From Heyndrickxia camelliae (GTDB lineage Bacteria > Bacillota > Bacilli > Bacillales > Bacillaceae_C), in the NCBI RefSeq assembly GCF_002844575.1, contig NZ_PIQO01000018.1, positions 1 to 64,000 on the forward strand: a stretch of DNA of 64,000 bases, in the 5' to 3' direction. Below the pieces are notes generated by a model. The model was not told where the DNA came from. It worked only from the letters and a program-made list of their open reading frames with translations, and ran no database searches. This document shows positions 27,253-36,256 of the stretch, one piece after another. Numbering within the stretch: position 1 is the first letter of the stretch; the number at the start of each line of letters is the position of its first letter. The position numbers were made by a program, and so were the translations under genes.

Positions 27253-28491
27253 ATGGGAAAAGCTCTAATAATTGGTTGTGGCGGTGTGGCTTCTGTTGCG
27301 ATCCATAAATGTGTGCAAAACAGCGAAGTTTTTGAAGAGATTTGTATTGCAAGCCGTACAAAATCTAAATGTGATGAATTAAAGGCTAAATTAGATGGCG
27401 GCAAAACGAAAATTACAACCGCACAAGTAGATGCGAACAATGTTGATGAACTTATTGCATTAATTGAACAAGTAAAACCAGATATCGTTATGAATCTAGC
27501 ATTGCCTTACCAAGATTTAACGATTATGGACGCTTGTCTTGCAACAAAAACACATTATATGGATACAGCAAATTATGAACCGGAAGATACAGCAAAATTT
27601 GAATATAAATGGCAGTGGGAATACCGTGAGCGCTTCGAAAAGGCTGGAATTACTGCCCTTTTAGGCAGTGGTTTTGATCCTGGTGTGACAGGTGTATTTT
27701 CAGCTTACGCACTAAAACATTACTTTGATGAAATTGAATATATTGATATTCTTGACTGTAATGGCGGAGATCATGGATATCCTTTCGCAACAAATTTCAA
27801 CCCTGAAATCAATATCCGTGAGGTTTCTGCTAACGGAAGATATTGGGAAAACGGCGAATGGATTGAAACAGAACCAATGGAAATCAAACGTGTTTACAAC
27901 TTCCCTGAAGTTGGCCAAAAGGATATGTATTTGCTTTACCATGAAGAGCTTGAATCCCTTGCTCAAAACATCCCAGGACTTAAGCGTATTCGTTTCTTCA
28001 TGACATTTGGCCAAAGCTATCTTACACACTTAAAAGCACTTGAAAATGTAGGAATGACTTCTATTGAACCGATTGAGTTCGAAGGAAAACAAATCATTCC
28101 GCTTCAGTTCTTAAAAGCTGTGTTGCCAGATCCAGCAACACTTGGACCGCGTACTGTCGGTAAAACAAACATCGGTTGTATTTTCAGAGGGAAAAAAGAC
28201 GGGCAAGATAAGACTTACTATGTATACAATGTTTGTGACCATCAAGAATGCTATAAAGAAGTTGGCTCTCAAGCCGTCTCTTATACAACTGGGGTACCTG
28301 CAATGATTGGAGCTGCAATGATCCTAACAGGAAAATGGAACAAACCTGGTGTATATAATATTGAGGAATTTGATCCAGATCCATTCATGGAAGAGTTAAA
28401 TAAATGGGGACTACCATGGGTAGAAGACTTTAATCCAGTGCTAGTTGATGATGAACCTGTTCAAGAAAAAGAACCGGAGCTAGCTCGCTAA
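27253..28491 (+). CDS. Carboxynorspermidine/carboxyspermidine dehydrogenase (saccharopine dehydrogenase family)
   Basis: Cytoplasmic NAD(P)H-dependent enzyme of 412 aa that condenses aspartate semialdehyde with 1,3-diaminopropane or putrescine to carboxynorspermidine or carboxyspermidine. The Rossmann motif LIIGCGGVASVAIHKC is at the N terminus; NLALPYQDLTIMDACL, GFDPGVTGVFSAYALK and the family's DHGYPFATNFNPEIN blocks follow. The decarboxylase gene starts two bases after the stop, which confirms the pathway, an alternative to SAM-decarboxylase-dependent spermidine synthesis. AGGAGA precedes the ATG; a long leader with a terminator precedes it. Confidence 0.9.
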   Translation: MGKALIIGCGGVASVAIHKCVQNSEVFEEICIASRTKSKCDELKAKLDGGKTKITTAQVDANNVDELIALIEQVKPDIVMNLALPYQDLTIMDACLATKTHYMDTANYEPEDTAKFEYKWQWEYRERFEKAGITALLGSGFDPGVTGVFSAYALKHYFDEIEYIDILDCNGGDHGYPFATNFNPEINIREVSANGRYWENGEWIETEPMEIKRVYNFPEVGQKDMYLLYHEELESLAQNIPGLKRIRFFMTFGQSYLTHLKALENVGMTSIEPIEFEGKQIIPLQFLKAVLPDPATLGPRTVGKTNIGCIFRGKKDGQDKTYYVYNVCDHQECYKEVGSQAVSYTTGVPAMIGAAMILTGKWNKPGVYNIEEFDPDPFMEELNKWGLPWVEDFNPVLVDDEPVQEKEPELAR

Positions 28492-28492
28492 T

Positions 28493-29620
28493 ATGAGGTT
28501 TGAAGAATTACCAACACCTTGTTATATAGTCGATGAAGAACTCATCGAAAAGAATCTCAAAATCCTAAATGGAGTCATGCAGCGTACAGGAGCCAAGATT
28601 GTCTTGGCACAAAAAGCCTTTTCTATGACAACCATGTATCCCCTTATCGGAAAGTATTTAAGTGGTACAACGGCGAGCGGACTATTTGAAGCACGTCTGG
28701 GCCACGAGGAGATGGGCAAAGAAAATCATGTCTTTGCCCCTGCCTATCGTGAAGATGAAATCGATGAAATAATTTCAATTTGTGACCATATCATTTTTAA
28801 TTCCTTCTCACAATTGGAGAAATTTAAACATAAAGCTCTTCAAGCAGGCAGAAAGGTTGGTTTACGCATCAACCCAGAATGCTCCACACAAGTTGGACAC
28901 GAAATCTATGATCCATGTTCACCGGGTTCTAGATTCGGAGTAAGACTGGAAGATTTCCGTCCCGATTTGCTTGATGGTGTTTCAGGATTGCACTTTCATA
29001 CTCTTTGCCAGCAGAACTCTGATGATTTAGAAACTACTTTGAATGCAGTAGAAGAAAGGTTTGGCCAATGGCTGCCACAAATGGAATGGATCAATTTTGG
29101 CGGTGGTCATCATATTACAAGAGAAGATTATGATATTCCAACCTTAGAGTCCTGCATTAAGAGAATGCAAGAGAAATACAACTTAGAAGTATATCTTGAA
29201 CCAGGAGAAGCCGTTGCGCTCAATGCAGGCTATCTCATCACCTCTGTCCTTGACTTCAATAAAAACGGTATCGATATTGCCATACTTGACACATCAGCAA
29301 CTTGTCATATGCCTGATGTTCTAGAAATGCCGTATCGTCCACCGCTTTTAGGCTCAGGTGAACCTGGTGAAAAGGAATATACTTATCGACTCGGTGGGCA
29401 AACTTGCCTTACTGGTGATGTTATTGGAGATTACTCCTTCGATCAGCCGTTGCAAATCGGAGACCGATTAGTTTTTGGAGACATGGCTATTTATACAATG
29501 GTAAAGACCAATACATTTAACGGGATGGCCCTACCAGCCATTGCAGTAAAAGATAAAAATGGTGATTATAAGGTCGTACGTGAATTTGGTTACCAAGATT
29601 TTAAAATGAGACTAGCTTAA
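28493..29620 (+). CDS. nspC: Carboxynorspermidine/carboxyspermidine decarboxylase
   Basis: PLP-dependent fold-III (alanine racemase-like) decarboxylase of 375 aa that yields norspermidine or spermidine. PLP Lys41 is in LAQKAFSM; the Gly-rich phosphate loop is NFGGGHHI (about 201), and GEAVALNAGYL and the substrate Cys block DTSATCHMPDVLEMPYR follow. Full family length. It overlaps functionally and physically with the dehydrogenase gene as one operon. Which of norspermidine and spermidine is made cannot be read from sequence. Confidence 0.93.
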   Translation: MRFEELPTPCYIVDEELIEKNLKILNGVMQRTGAKIVLAQKAFSMTTMYPLIGKYLSGTTASGLFEARLGHEEMGKENHVFAPAYREDEIDEIISICDHIIFNSFSQLEKFKHKALQAGRKVGLRINPECSTQVGHEIYDPCSPGSRFGVRLEDFRPDLLDGVSGLHFHTLCQQNSDDLETTLNAVEERFGQWLPQMEWINFGGGHHITREDYDIPTLESCIKRMQEKYNLEVYLEPGEAVALNAGYLITSVLDFNKNGIDIAILDTSATCHMPDVLEMPYRPPLLGSGEPGEKEYTYRLGGQTCLTGDVIGDYSFDQPLQIGDRLVFGDMAIYTMVKTNTFNGMALPAIAVKDKNGDYKVVREFGYQDFKMRLA

Positions 29621-29662
29621 TAGATAATTGAAATCAATCAAAATTCCCCAAGCTATTTAAGA

Positions 29663-29695
29663 ACCAGACTCTACTAATATGAGTCTGGTCTTTTT
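29663..29695 (+). terminator. Intrinsic terminator of the polyamine operon
   Basis: Nine-base perfect stem ACCAGACTC with GAGTCTGGT, nine-base loop, then CTTTTT. Confidence 0.9.
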
Positions 29696-29740
29696 ATCTC
29701 TTATCTTTTTTTGCGGATATAAAGTAAGTAACGTCGGAAT

Positions 29741-29756
29741 TGTTCCACGTGAAACT
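29741..29756. other. parS-like ParB/Spo0J binding site
   Basis: TGTTCCACGTGAAACT matches the Bacillus parS consensus TGTTNCACGTGAAACA at all but the last base. It lies between convergent genes, as many parS sites do, in an origin-proximal region. Confidence 0.75.
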
Positions 29757-29775
29757 TGCCTTTTTATTGCTAATA

Positions 29776-29804
29776 AATAAGACACCTATTAAAGGTGTCT
29801 TATT
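29776..29804 (-). terminator. Intrinsic terminator of aspA (possibly bidirectional)
   Basis: Twelve-base perfect stem AATAAGACACCT with its complement and a five-base loop, just after the aspA stop; the T-rich tail is moderate on both strands. Confidence 0.75.
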
Positions 29805-29814
29805 CTAACCATAT

Positions 29815-31245
29815 TTAATCCCTTTCCAGTAACTCCGCACCAGCAATTCCCGGATGCGTCATTTCATATGGATCTAATATTAAATTTAACTCTTCTTCTG
29901 TTAATACATCATATTTCAAACATAGTTCTCGGATTGGAGCACCGCTTAAAATCGCCTCGCGAGCAATACGAGCCGCTGCTTCATAACCAATATGCGGATT
30001 AACTGCAGTAATAAGTCCTGCACTCTTCTCCACATACTCTTTCAATCTTTCTTCATTGGCTTTTATGCCTTTTAAACAATTATCTGTAAAAGTGCGGAAA
30101 GCATTATTCATAATGCTGATAGATTGCAATAAATTAAATACGAGCACAGGCTCCATGACATTCAACTCAAGCTGTCCTGCTTCGGAAGCTAGGCAGATTG
30201 TATGGTCATTACCAATGACCTGGAATGCCACCTGATTAATTACTTCTGCCATTACCGGATTCACTTTTCCAGGCATGATGGAAGAACCAGGTTGCCTTGC
30301 TGGAAGGTTGATTTCCCCTAGACCAGCTCTTGGACCAGATGCCATCAAACGCAAGTCATTAGCGATTTTCGACATATTCATCATGCAAACCTTCAAAGCA
30401 GCAGATACCTCTGTATAGGCATCTGTATTTTGGGTAGCATCAACAAGATGCTCGGCTCCGATTAATGGCATCCCACTAATCTCTGCAAGATGTTTTACCA
30501 CTAATTCGATATACCTTGGGTATGCATTTAAACCAGTTCCAACGGCTGTTGCTCCCATATTCAATTCATATAAGTGCTGACGAGATTGTTTAATTCGTTT
30601 GATGTCACGGCTAATGACGCGGCTATAAGCTTCAAACTCCTGACCAAGTCGAATCGGCACAGCATCCTGAAGATGGGTGCGTCCCATTTTAATGACATGA
30701 TTAAATTCTTGAGCTTTTTCCTGAAAAACGGCATGCATATCTTCCATCGTAGCTAGTAAGTTTTCCAAAAGATTTAACACGGCGATGTGAATCGCTGAAG
30801 GAAATGCATCATTAGTTGATTGGGACATATTAACATGAGTATTAGGGCTGCAATGGAAATAGTCGCCTTTTTCTTTTCCCAGCAATTCAAGAGCTCGGTT
30901 AGCAAGGACTTCATTCACATTCATATTAATGGAAGTTCCTGCTCCCCCTTGAATGGGATCGACGATAATTTGATCATGCCATTTCCCTTCTATCATTTCA
31001 TCTGCAGCCTTCACAATTGCCTCTCCAAGTTCGGGATAAAGACGCTTAACATCCATATTCGCAAGCGCAGCAGCTTTTTTTACAATTGCCATACCTTTTA
31101 TTAAATCTTCGTGGATTCGATAACCTGTGATTGGGAAATTCTCAACAGCCCGTAGTGTTTGGATTCCATAATATGCCTCAGAAGGAACTTCCTTTGCACC
31201 TAAAAAATCCTTTTCTGTACGCGTTTGACTTTTTGTAATTGACAT
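29815..31245 (-). CDS. aspA: Aspartate ammonia-lyase
   Basis: Cytoplasmic tetrameric lyase, 476 aa, L-aspartate to fumarate and ammonia. Family signature GSSIMPGKVNPVMAE, with GGAGTSINMNVNEV and the TxxH-type GRTHLQDAVP block, identify it within the fumarase/aspartase superfamily; the N-terminal EKDFLGAKEVPSEAYYG is typical of aspartase. It lies downstream of the malic enzyme gene on the same strand, with a hairpin between, and may be cotranscribed with it. Confidence 0.93.
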   Translation of the reverse strand: MSITKSQTRTEKDFLGAKEVPSEAYYGIQTLRAVENFPITGYRIHEDLIKGMAIVKKAAALANMDVKRLYPELGEAIVKAADEMIEGKWHDQIIVDPIQGGAGTSINMNVNEVLANRALELLGKEKGDYFHCSPNTHVNMSQSTNDAFPSAIHIAVLNLLENLLATMEDMHAVFQEKAQEFNHVIKMGRTHLQDAVPIRLGQEFEAYSRVISRDIKRIKQSRQHLYELNMGATAVGTGLNAYPRYIELVVKHLAEISGMPLIGAEHLVDATQNTDAYTEVSAALKVCMMNMSKIANDLRLMASGPRAGLGEINLPARQPGSSIMPGKVNPVMAEVINQVAFQVIGNDHTICLASEAGQLELNVMEPVLVFNLLQSISIMNNAFRTFTDNCLKGIKANEERLKEYVEKSAGLITAVNPHIGYEAAARIAREAILSGAPIRELCLKYDVLTEEELNLILDPYEMTHPGIAGAELLERD

Positions 31246-31308
31246 ATTGTTCGCTCTCCTACTAAGTAAAGGCCAAAGCTGGTCGTATTACTCTATTTTA
31301 TTTGATGG

Positions 31309-31343
31309 TTGAGCCCTAATTTCAACTGGTAATTAGGGCTCAA
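31309..31343. repeat. Hairpin between the malic enzyme and aspA genes
   Basis: Thirteen-base perfect arms TTGAGCCCTAATT/AATTAGGGCTCAA with a nine-base loop. Neither strand carries a T run after it, so it is not a standard terminator; an mRNA-stabilising or processing element is plausible. Confidence 0.6.
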
Positions 31344-31366
31344 AGGAAATAAAAATTAGATTGCTA

Positions 31367-32764
31367 CTATCTAAAATCTTTCGGAATACGACGGGACACT
31401 CCTGTTAAGATAGCAGCTTGTACAACAGCATGTCTTACTTTTGAAACGACATGTTCGTTAAAAATACTAGGAATTATATATTGCTCGTTCAATTCTTTGT
31501 CTGTTACCACTGAAGCGATTGCTCGTGCAGCTGCAAGCTTCATTGGCTCATTTATTAGAGTTGCCCGACAATCAAGAGCTCCACGATAAATGCCAGGGAA
31601 AGCTAACACGTTATTAATTTGGTTTGGATAGTCACTTCGTCCTGTAGCAAATACTCTAACATGTTCAAGCGCCTCTTCCGGAGAAATCTCAGGATTAGGG
31701 TTCGCCATTGCAAAAACGATTGGATCTTCTGCCATTTTCTGAACATCTGCAGCAGACAAAATGCCACCTCTTGATACACCAATAAATACATCCGCATCTT
31801 TAATAACGTCTTTTAAGGTTCCTTCTTGCTCTTCTACTTGATCTTGCTCAGCCAGCCATTGCCACATTGGGTACGGATATGTTCCGCCCTTTACAATTGC
31901 ACCATCACGGTCAACAGGAACAAGACTCTTTACACCAGCATTGATAAGCATTTTACAAATGGCTACACCTGCTGCTCCGATTCCATTAACTACTACACGT
32001 ACGTTTTCCATTTTTTTGCCGACAACCTTTAAGGCATTTAAAAGACCTGCAACCACAACTACTGCTGTACCATGTTGGTCATCATGGAAAACCGGAATAT
32101 CTAACTCTTCCGTTAACCGCTTTTCAATTTCAAAACATCGAGGGGAACTGATATCCTCTAAATTTATCCCGCCAAAAATAGGGGCTATATTTTTTATCGT
32201 TTGGATAATTTCTTCGGTATCTTGTGTATCTAAACAGATTGGAAAAGCATCCACATCTGCTAATTGCTTAAATAACATCGCTTTCCCTTCCATAACGGGC
32301 GCAGATGCAAGTGGCCCTATGTTTCCAAGACCGAGTACCGCACTCCCATCGGAAATAACCGCGACAGTATTTCTTTTAATGGTTAAAGAGTAAGCCTTCT
32401 TTGGATCTTCATTAATAGCGGAACAAACACGAGCAACACCTGGAGTGTACACCCTTGATAAATCATCGCGATTTTTAATAGGTATCTTAGATTTAATTGA
32501 AATTTTCCCACCTAAATGCGCAAGAAATGTTCTATCTGATACGTTGATGATCTTAACACCTGGGATAGCTCTCAGATGTTCAAGGACCTGTTCCTCTACT
32601 TTATCACTTACTTCAATTGTGATGTCACGCACGGAAGATTCCGTACTAGAACTAATAACATCAATTGATACAATATCTCCGCCTGCTTTTCCTATAACAG
32701 AAGCGACTTCACCAAATGATACATTTTTTAATTCAACACGAGCCACTAAATTATTGTAAGCCAT
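31367..32764 (-). CDS. NAD(P)-dependent malic enzyme with N-terminal ACT domain
   Basis: Cytoplasmic oxidative decarboxylase of 465 aa, malate to pyruvate, CO2 and NAD(P)H. An ACT regulatory domain (about 1-85) precedes the malic-enzyme domains: the catalytic Tyr in SRVYTPGVARVC, the metal-binding block VFHDDQHGTAVVV and the nucleotide motif GIGAAGVAIC (about 259). The added ACT domain suggests amino-acid feedback. Together with aspA and mqo it interconverts aspartate, fumarate, malate and pyruvate. Confidence 0.92.
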   Translation of the reverse strand: MAYNNLVARVELKNVSFGEVASVIGKAGGDIVSIDVISSSTESSVRDITIEVSDKVEEQVLEHLRAIPGVKIINVSDRTFLAHLGGKISIKSKIPIKNRDDLSRVYTPGVARVCSAINEDPKKAYSLTIKRNTVAVISDGSAVLGLGNIGPLASAPVMEGKAMLFKQLADVDAFPICLDTQDTEEIIQTIKNIAPIFGGINLEDISSPRCFEIEKRLTEELDIPVFHDDQHGTAVVVVAGLLNALKVVGKKMENVRVVVNGIGAAGVAICKMLINAGVKSLVPVDRDGAIVKGGTYPYPMWQWLAEQDQVEEQEGTLKDVIKDADVFIGVSRGGILSAADVQKMAEDPIVFAMANPNPEISPEEALEHVRVFATGRSDYPNQINNVLAFPGIYRGALDCRATLINEPMKLAAARAIASVVTDKELNEQYIIPSIFNEHVVSKVRHAVVQAAILTGVSRRIPKDFR

Positions 32765-33105
32765 TGCTTATCTCCTTTTGACATTTTTTCTAAGGCATCC
32801 TCTATTTAAGAGAGACACTTATCCATCATAAGTCAGTTCTACATGAACTTTCTTATTCTTGGTACTAGTGTACAACATTGTACCAATCTATAAAACTTCT
32901 ATTTGATTTAACCTTCAAGTACCCTATAGTTAGAATCACTTTCTATTGATTTATTATATAGGAATTTCCTCTTTGGATAAACAATATACAACGCTTTCAT
33001 TATACTACTAAAATAAAACTTAATTGATAGTTTTTTGTTATTAAAAAATGTTAATTATTGCACGGTTCTATTTGGCAGAACACTAACTAGATAGTTAGTA
33101 ACCTT
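32765..33105. other. Gene-free stretch upstream of the malic enzyme gene
   Basis: AT-rich 340 bases that must hold the malic enzyme promoter and the end of the UDG-like gene. No small reading frame with a ribosome site and no clear hairpin or operator seen. Confidence 0.4.
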
Positions 33106-33861
33106 TTATAGCTTATTCATTTTTTTTACAAAATAACGCTCTAGCTGTTGTTTCATTCCTTCTTTATTTTCTGCAAATTGTTTATGGCGATGACCATTTC
33201 CTCCAGATGGGTGCGGGAATCCTCTTAAAATTAATTCATGATCTATATATCCATTTTCAGCAAGATACAATAGTACCTTCGAAACATTTACACCTAATGG
33301 AATGATAAGTGGATTGTCCAAAGCCAATAATTCCTTTGTAAATTGTTGCAGGATATATTTCTTCAGTAATTCCGACTTTAACATATTTGGGGTAGAACCA
33401 TTATAATTTTTTCCTTTATAAAAAACAGGATAGGAAAGAATCGATACCGTATGAACGAAGTGATTCGCTTTACCAAATAACTCACTTGTAGAAGATAAAC
33501 CTAAATGATTCTGTAATTGAAGTTCATCCAGCATGGTGATTAAATTTTTCCTCATCGGACCAGAAAAGCTAGCTTGCTTCTTTACTTCATGCAAAATTTC
33601 CTCATCGGACCATTGATGATTAGCGCTCTTTACCGCTGAGAATGCCTGTTTCATTTGATACCATCCAGGTGTAATACCGACAATAACTATTCTTGCTTCT
33701 TCATTAATATAATCAAAAGGTGCATAGTAAACCTCAATCTTCTTCTTTTCATCTTTCTCCAGCAGAAAGGTTTTACTCTTTAATGTTTCTTCATTAAGAA
33801 CCTTTAAAGAAAATATTAAATTCTTATACCGATTAAATTTTGAATGTCGGACGATTGCCAC
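33106..33861 (-). CDS. Uracil-DNA-glycosylase-superfamily-like protein
   Basis: Protein of 251 aa with the two hallmarks of the UDG fold: IVIVGITPGWYQMKQAF (about 68), the GxxPG catalytic-side motif, and a C-terminal RGFPHPSGGNGHRH (about 218), like the HPSxxxG leucine-loop motif. The water-activating residue of classical UDGs is not evident, so base specificity and even glycosylase activity are uncertain. It is the last gene of a possible three-gene minus-strand unit (Crp-type regulator, small membrane protein, this gene). Confidence 0.65.
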   Translation of the reverse strand: MAIVRHSKFNRYKNLIFSLKVLNEETLKSKTFLLEKDEKKKIEVYYAPFDYINEEARIVIVGITPGWYQMKQAFSAVKSANHQWSDEEILHEVKKQASFSGPMRKNLITMLDELQLQNHLGLSSTSELFGKANHFVHTVSILSYPVFYKGKNYNGSTPNMLKSELLKKYILQQFTKELLALDNPLIIPLGVNVSKVLLYLAENGYIDHELILRGFPHPSGGNGHRHKQFAENKEGMKQQLERYFVKKMNKL

Positions 33862-33930
33862 TAATAATCCTCCAGTATACTTATTCTTTGGCTTTCACAC
33901 TTTTATATTAATCAAACAGATTAACAATTA

Positions 33931-34065
33931 TCAGCTCAAAAATGATTGAATGGATTTAGGTAATGTCCGAAAGAATAACCCTTTATATTTAATGTCGAAC
34001 AGACCAGCAATAAATATTATTATTAATAAAATAAGAATCTTATACTTATTTGAAATTAATTTCAT
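33931..34065 (-). CDS. Small single-pass membrane protein, 44 aa
   Basis: Reads MKLISNKYKILILLIIIFIA and on to a stop, with one hydrophobic segment (about residues 10-22) and a basic tail containing KYKGLFFRTLPK. GGAGGG lies seven bases ahead of the ATG, which strongly supports translation. It sits between the Crp-type regulator and the UDG-like gene on the same strand. Function unknown. Confidence 0.65.
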   Translation of the reverse strand: MKLISNKYKILILLIIIFIAGLFDIKYKGLFFRTLPKSIQSFLS

Positions 34066-34097
34066 CCGTTTACCCTCCATAAAAAACGTTTATTTAA

Positions 34098-34781
34098 TTA
34101 CTTATTCTTCAACACTTCTGCAAGTTCATATAAGGAATCGTACTGTTTAATCTGATAATACCGTCCTTCCTTCTGTAAGTATCCTTTCTCACAAAATTGG
34201 GTTAGTACATGCAATAAGTGACGGTAGGATACGCCTAAATAATCGCAAACCGTGACGTGTTTCTCTTTATAGATCCCATCATCAGCTAATTGCAAAATAA
34301 AATCTGCAAACCGGTTTTCCAGTGGGAAGGCGAGACTTTGTGAATATCTTGTTGCCATAAGTGTTGCCTTTACGCTTAAAAACTTGGTTAACTCGCGCAG
34401 AAATTTTGCATCTTCCATTAATTGCGTACGACAGCTAGAAATTGGTAAAGCAAAACAAATCGTCTTCGTTGAGGCTTGAATTCCCTTTGTATAGTAAACC
34501 TCATTTAATAATTCCATTTCCCCAATGTAGTCATTTGCGTTGATAAAATTAATTAAAGAAACCTTCCCATTCTGATGTGTGACATATATTTTTGCTTTTC
34601 CCTCTATTACATAAAATAGAAAATTAGGTCTCGTGCCTTCTTGAATAATCCATTCATCACGTTGATACTCATGCACTTCCATAATTTCTTCCACGGGCAA
34701 AGAAAACAAATACGCAATAGAGTACTTTTCCATATATAATCGCTTTTTCTCACCTGTGTAAATTTCCATCATCCACCTCAA
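34098..34781 (-). CDS. Crp/Fnr-family transcription regulator (YeiL-like)
   Basis: Regulator of up to 227 aa with an N-terminal cyclic-nucleotide-binding-like beta barrel (WIIQEGTRPNFLFYVIEGKAKIY, DYIGEMELL) and a C-terminal winged helix (VCDYLGVSYRHLLHVLTQF). No Fnr-type iron-sulfur Cys cluster is apparent, so the signal is unknown. The start is uncertain: TTG at 34781, ATG a few codons in, or ATG at residue 17 (MEKYS) are all possible. Divergent from the MFS gene across a perfect palindrome, which may be its operator. Confidence 0.8.
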   Translation of the reverse strand: MRWMMEIYTGEKKRLYMEKYSIAYLFSLPVEEIMEVHEYQRDEWIIQEGTRPNFLFYVIEGKAKIYVTHQNGKVSLINFINANDYIGEMELLNEVYYTKGIQASTKTICFALPISSCRTQLMEDAKFLRELTKFLSVKATLMATRYSQSLAFPLENRFADFILQLADDGIYKEKHVTVCDYLGVSYRHLLHVLTQFCEKGYLQKEGRYYQIKQYDSLYELAEVLKNK

Positions 34782-34784
34782 AAA

Positions 34785-34802
34785 ATATGAGATATCTCAT
34801 AT
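34785..34802. promoter_or_regulatory. Perfect 18-bp palindrome, likely operator
   Basis: ATATGAGATATCTCATAT, without spacer, lies between the divergent regulator and transporter genes; Crp/Fnr proteins bind such dyads as dimers. It would overlap both promoters. Confidence 0.6.
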
Positions 34803-34852
34803 TATTCTCTCGTATCTCCATGATAACATGCAAACAATGGAGGGATATAGAA

Positions 34853-36013
34853 ATGAACACACATCGCTGGATGAGTATGCGGTTTTTTAGTTTTTTCATG
34901 ACATGGGGTATATTTCTTCCCTATTGGACGGGATGGATGATTCATACAAAAGGATTGACTGTGTCACAAGCTAGTTTGATCATGAGTCTCGGCTTGGTTG
35001 CAAGAGGCGTTTCCACCTTATTTGCATTTCCAAATCTATCGGGGAAATTCAGCAGTAAAGCCTTATTAAATGGTGCAGGAATTGGTACGCTTATCGCGAT
35101 TTTATTTTATATTCCAACCGCTTCCTTCACCGGCCTACTTATCATCACATTAGTATTTCACTTTTTTTATCCTGCACTGATGCCAGCTTTAGATAGTGCT
35201 GCTGGTATACTTGTACAAAATAACCAATTGACACATTATGGGAAAAGCCGTCAGTGGGGATCCATTGGTTTCATCTTGGCAGGCATGATTTTGTCTGTCT
35301 TTACAGGGATGCTTGGAGATAAAGTGATTTTATGGGCGTTTTTACTTGGTACAGTGGTATCAGTATGTCTTGGCTTCATGCGCGCACCTGCCATTCTATC
35401 TTTGAAGCCGACTAAAGAACATACACAAAAGGGTAGTATATTCAAATTATTTCATATTAAATACTTTGGTTTGGTACTTGTTATAGTAATCTTAATGCAA
35501 GCGGCACATGCTTCGTATTACAATTATGGTTATCTCTATTTACAAGAAATCCATGCACCAAAATATTTAATAGGTGCGATTATTAACATTGCTGTGATCG
35601 CGGAGATTATCTTTTTCTTCATAGCAGATCGGAAGTTTCAAAAATTTTCAGTGGGCTCCCTGCTTGCGTTAGCAGCAGCAGGTTCTTCCCTACGTTGGAT
35701 ATTAGTATTCGCCTTTCCTAATGTAATTGTTTTCTCTTTCGCGCAAACTTTGCACGCATGCTCCTTTGCTATGGGGCATTACGCTTTTATGAAATACCTA
35801 ATTAAAAACATTTCACCTGCGCAGATTCCGAAGGCACAGGGCATCTATTCAGCACTGGCTCTTAGCTGGAGCACCGCTCTGTTTACGGTTTTCGGCGGCT
35901 ATTTATACGAGATCGAGCCAAGATATGCATTTATCGGAATGATTGTTTGTACCATTCCAGCAATGCTGCTTGCGCTTGCATATCGGAAATTGGAACTAAG
36001 AGAGAAAAAGTGA
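34853..36013 (+). CDS. MFS transporter (3-phenylpropionate permease-like family)
   Basis: Polytopic membrane protein of 386 aa with about 12 membrane segments, resembling the MFS_1-like/HcaT group: N-terminal MRFFSFFMTWGIFLPYWTGW, and cytoplasmic loops with GKSRQWGSIGF. Substrate unknown. ATG at 34853 is chosen because GGAGGG lies about eight bases ahead; the longer frame upstream begins inside the operator. A terminator follows at 36110. Confidence 0.8.
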   Translation: MNTHRWMSMRFFSFFMTWGIFLPYWTGWMIHTKGLTVSQASLIMSLGLVARGVSTLFAFPNLSGKFSSKALLNGAGIGTLIAILFYIPTASFTGLLIITLVFHFFYPALMPALDSAAGILVQNNQLTHYGKSRQWGSIGFILAGMILSVFTGMLGDKVILWAFLLGTVVSVCLGFMRAPAILSLKPTKEHTQKGSIFKLFHIKYFGLVLVIVILMQAAHASYYNYGYLYLQEIHAPKYLIGAIINIAVIAEIIFFFIADRKFQKFSVGSLLALAAAGSSLRWILVFAFPNVIVFSFAQTLHACSFAMGHYAFMKYLIKNISPAQIPKAQGIYSALALSWSTALFTVFGGYLYEIEPRYAFIGMIVCTIPAMLLALAYRKLELREKK

Positions 36014-36109
36014 TTTCTATATAGGACTTTATAAAACAGAGAGGCTATGATGAAGAAAGTTTTTAGAGCAAACGTCACAATGCTTTAAAAATTTTATAAA
36101 TAGGAAAAT

Positions 36110-36140
36110 AGCTGTGAATCTTAACATTCACAGCTTTTGC
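36110..36140 (+). terminator. Intrinsic terminator of the MFS gene
   Basis: Ten-base stem AGCTGTGAAT/ATTCACAGCT with a six-base loop and TTTT tail. Confidence 0.8.
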
Positions 36141-36256
36141 CTTCCATTTGAAGACAATTATAATTGTATTTTTTCAACAAGCTGAAATCTACTAATTCAG
36201 TAATCCAATCCCAGAAAAAGCTTAAAAATCTCTATTAATTGTTTCCACATAATGGT

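Noticed and set aside
31941-32393. 150-codon plus-strand frame opposite the malic enzyme
   Set aside because: Antisense shadow; no ribosome site, no recognisable domain.
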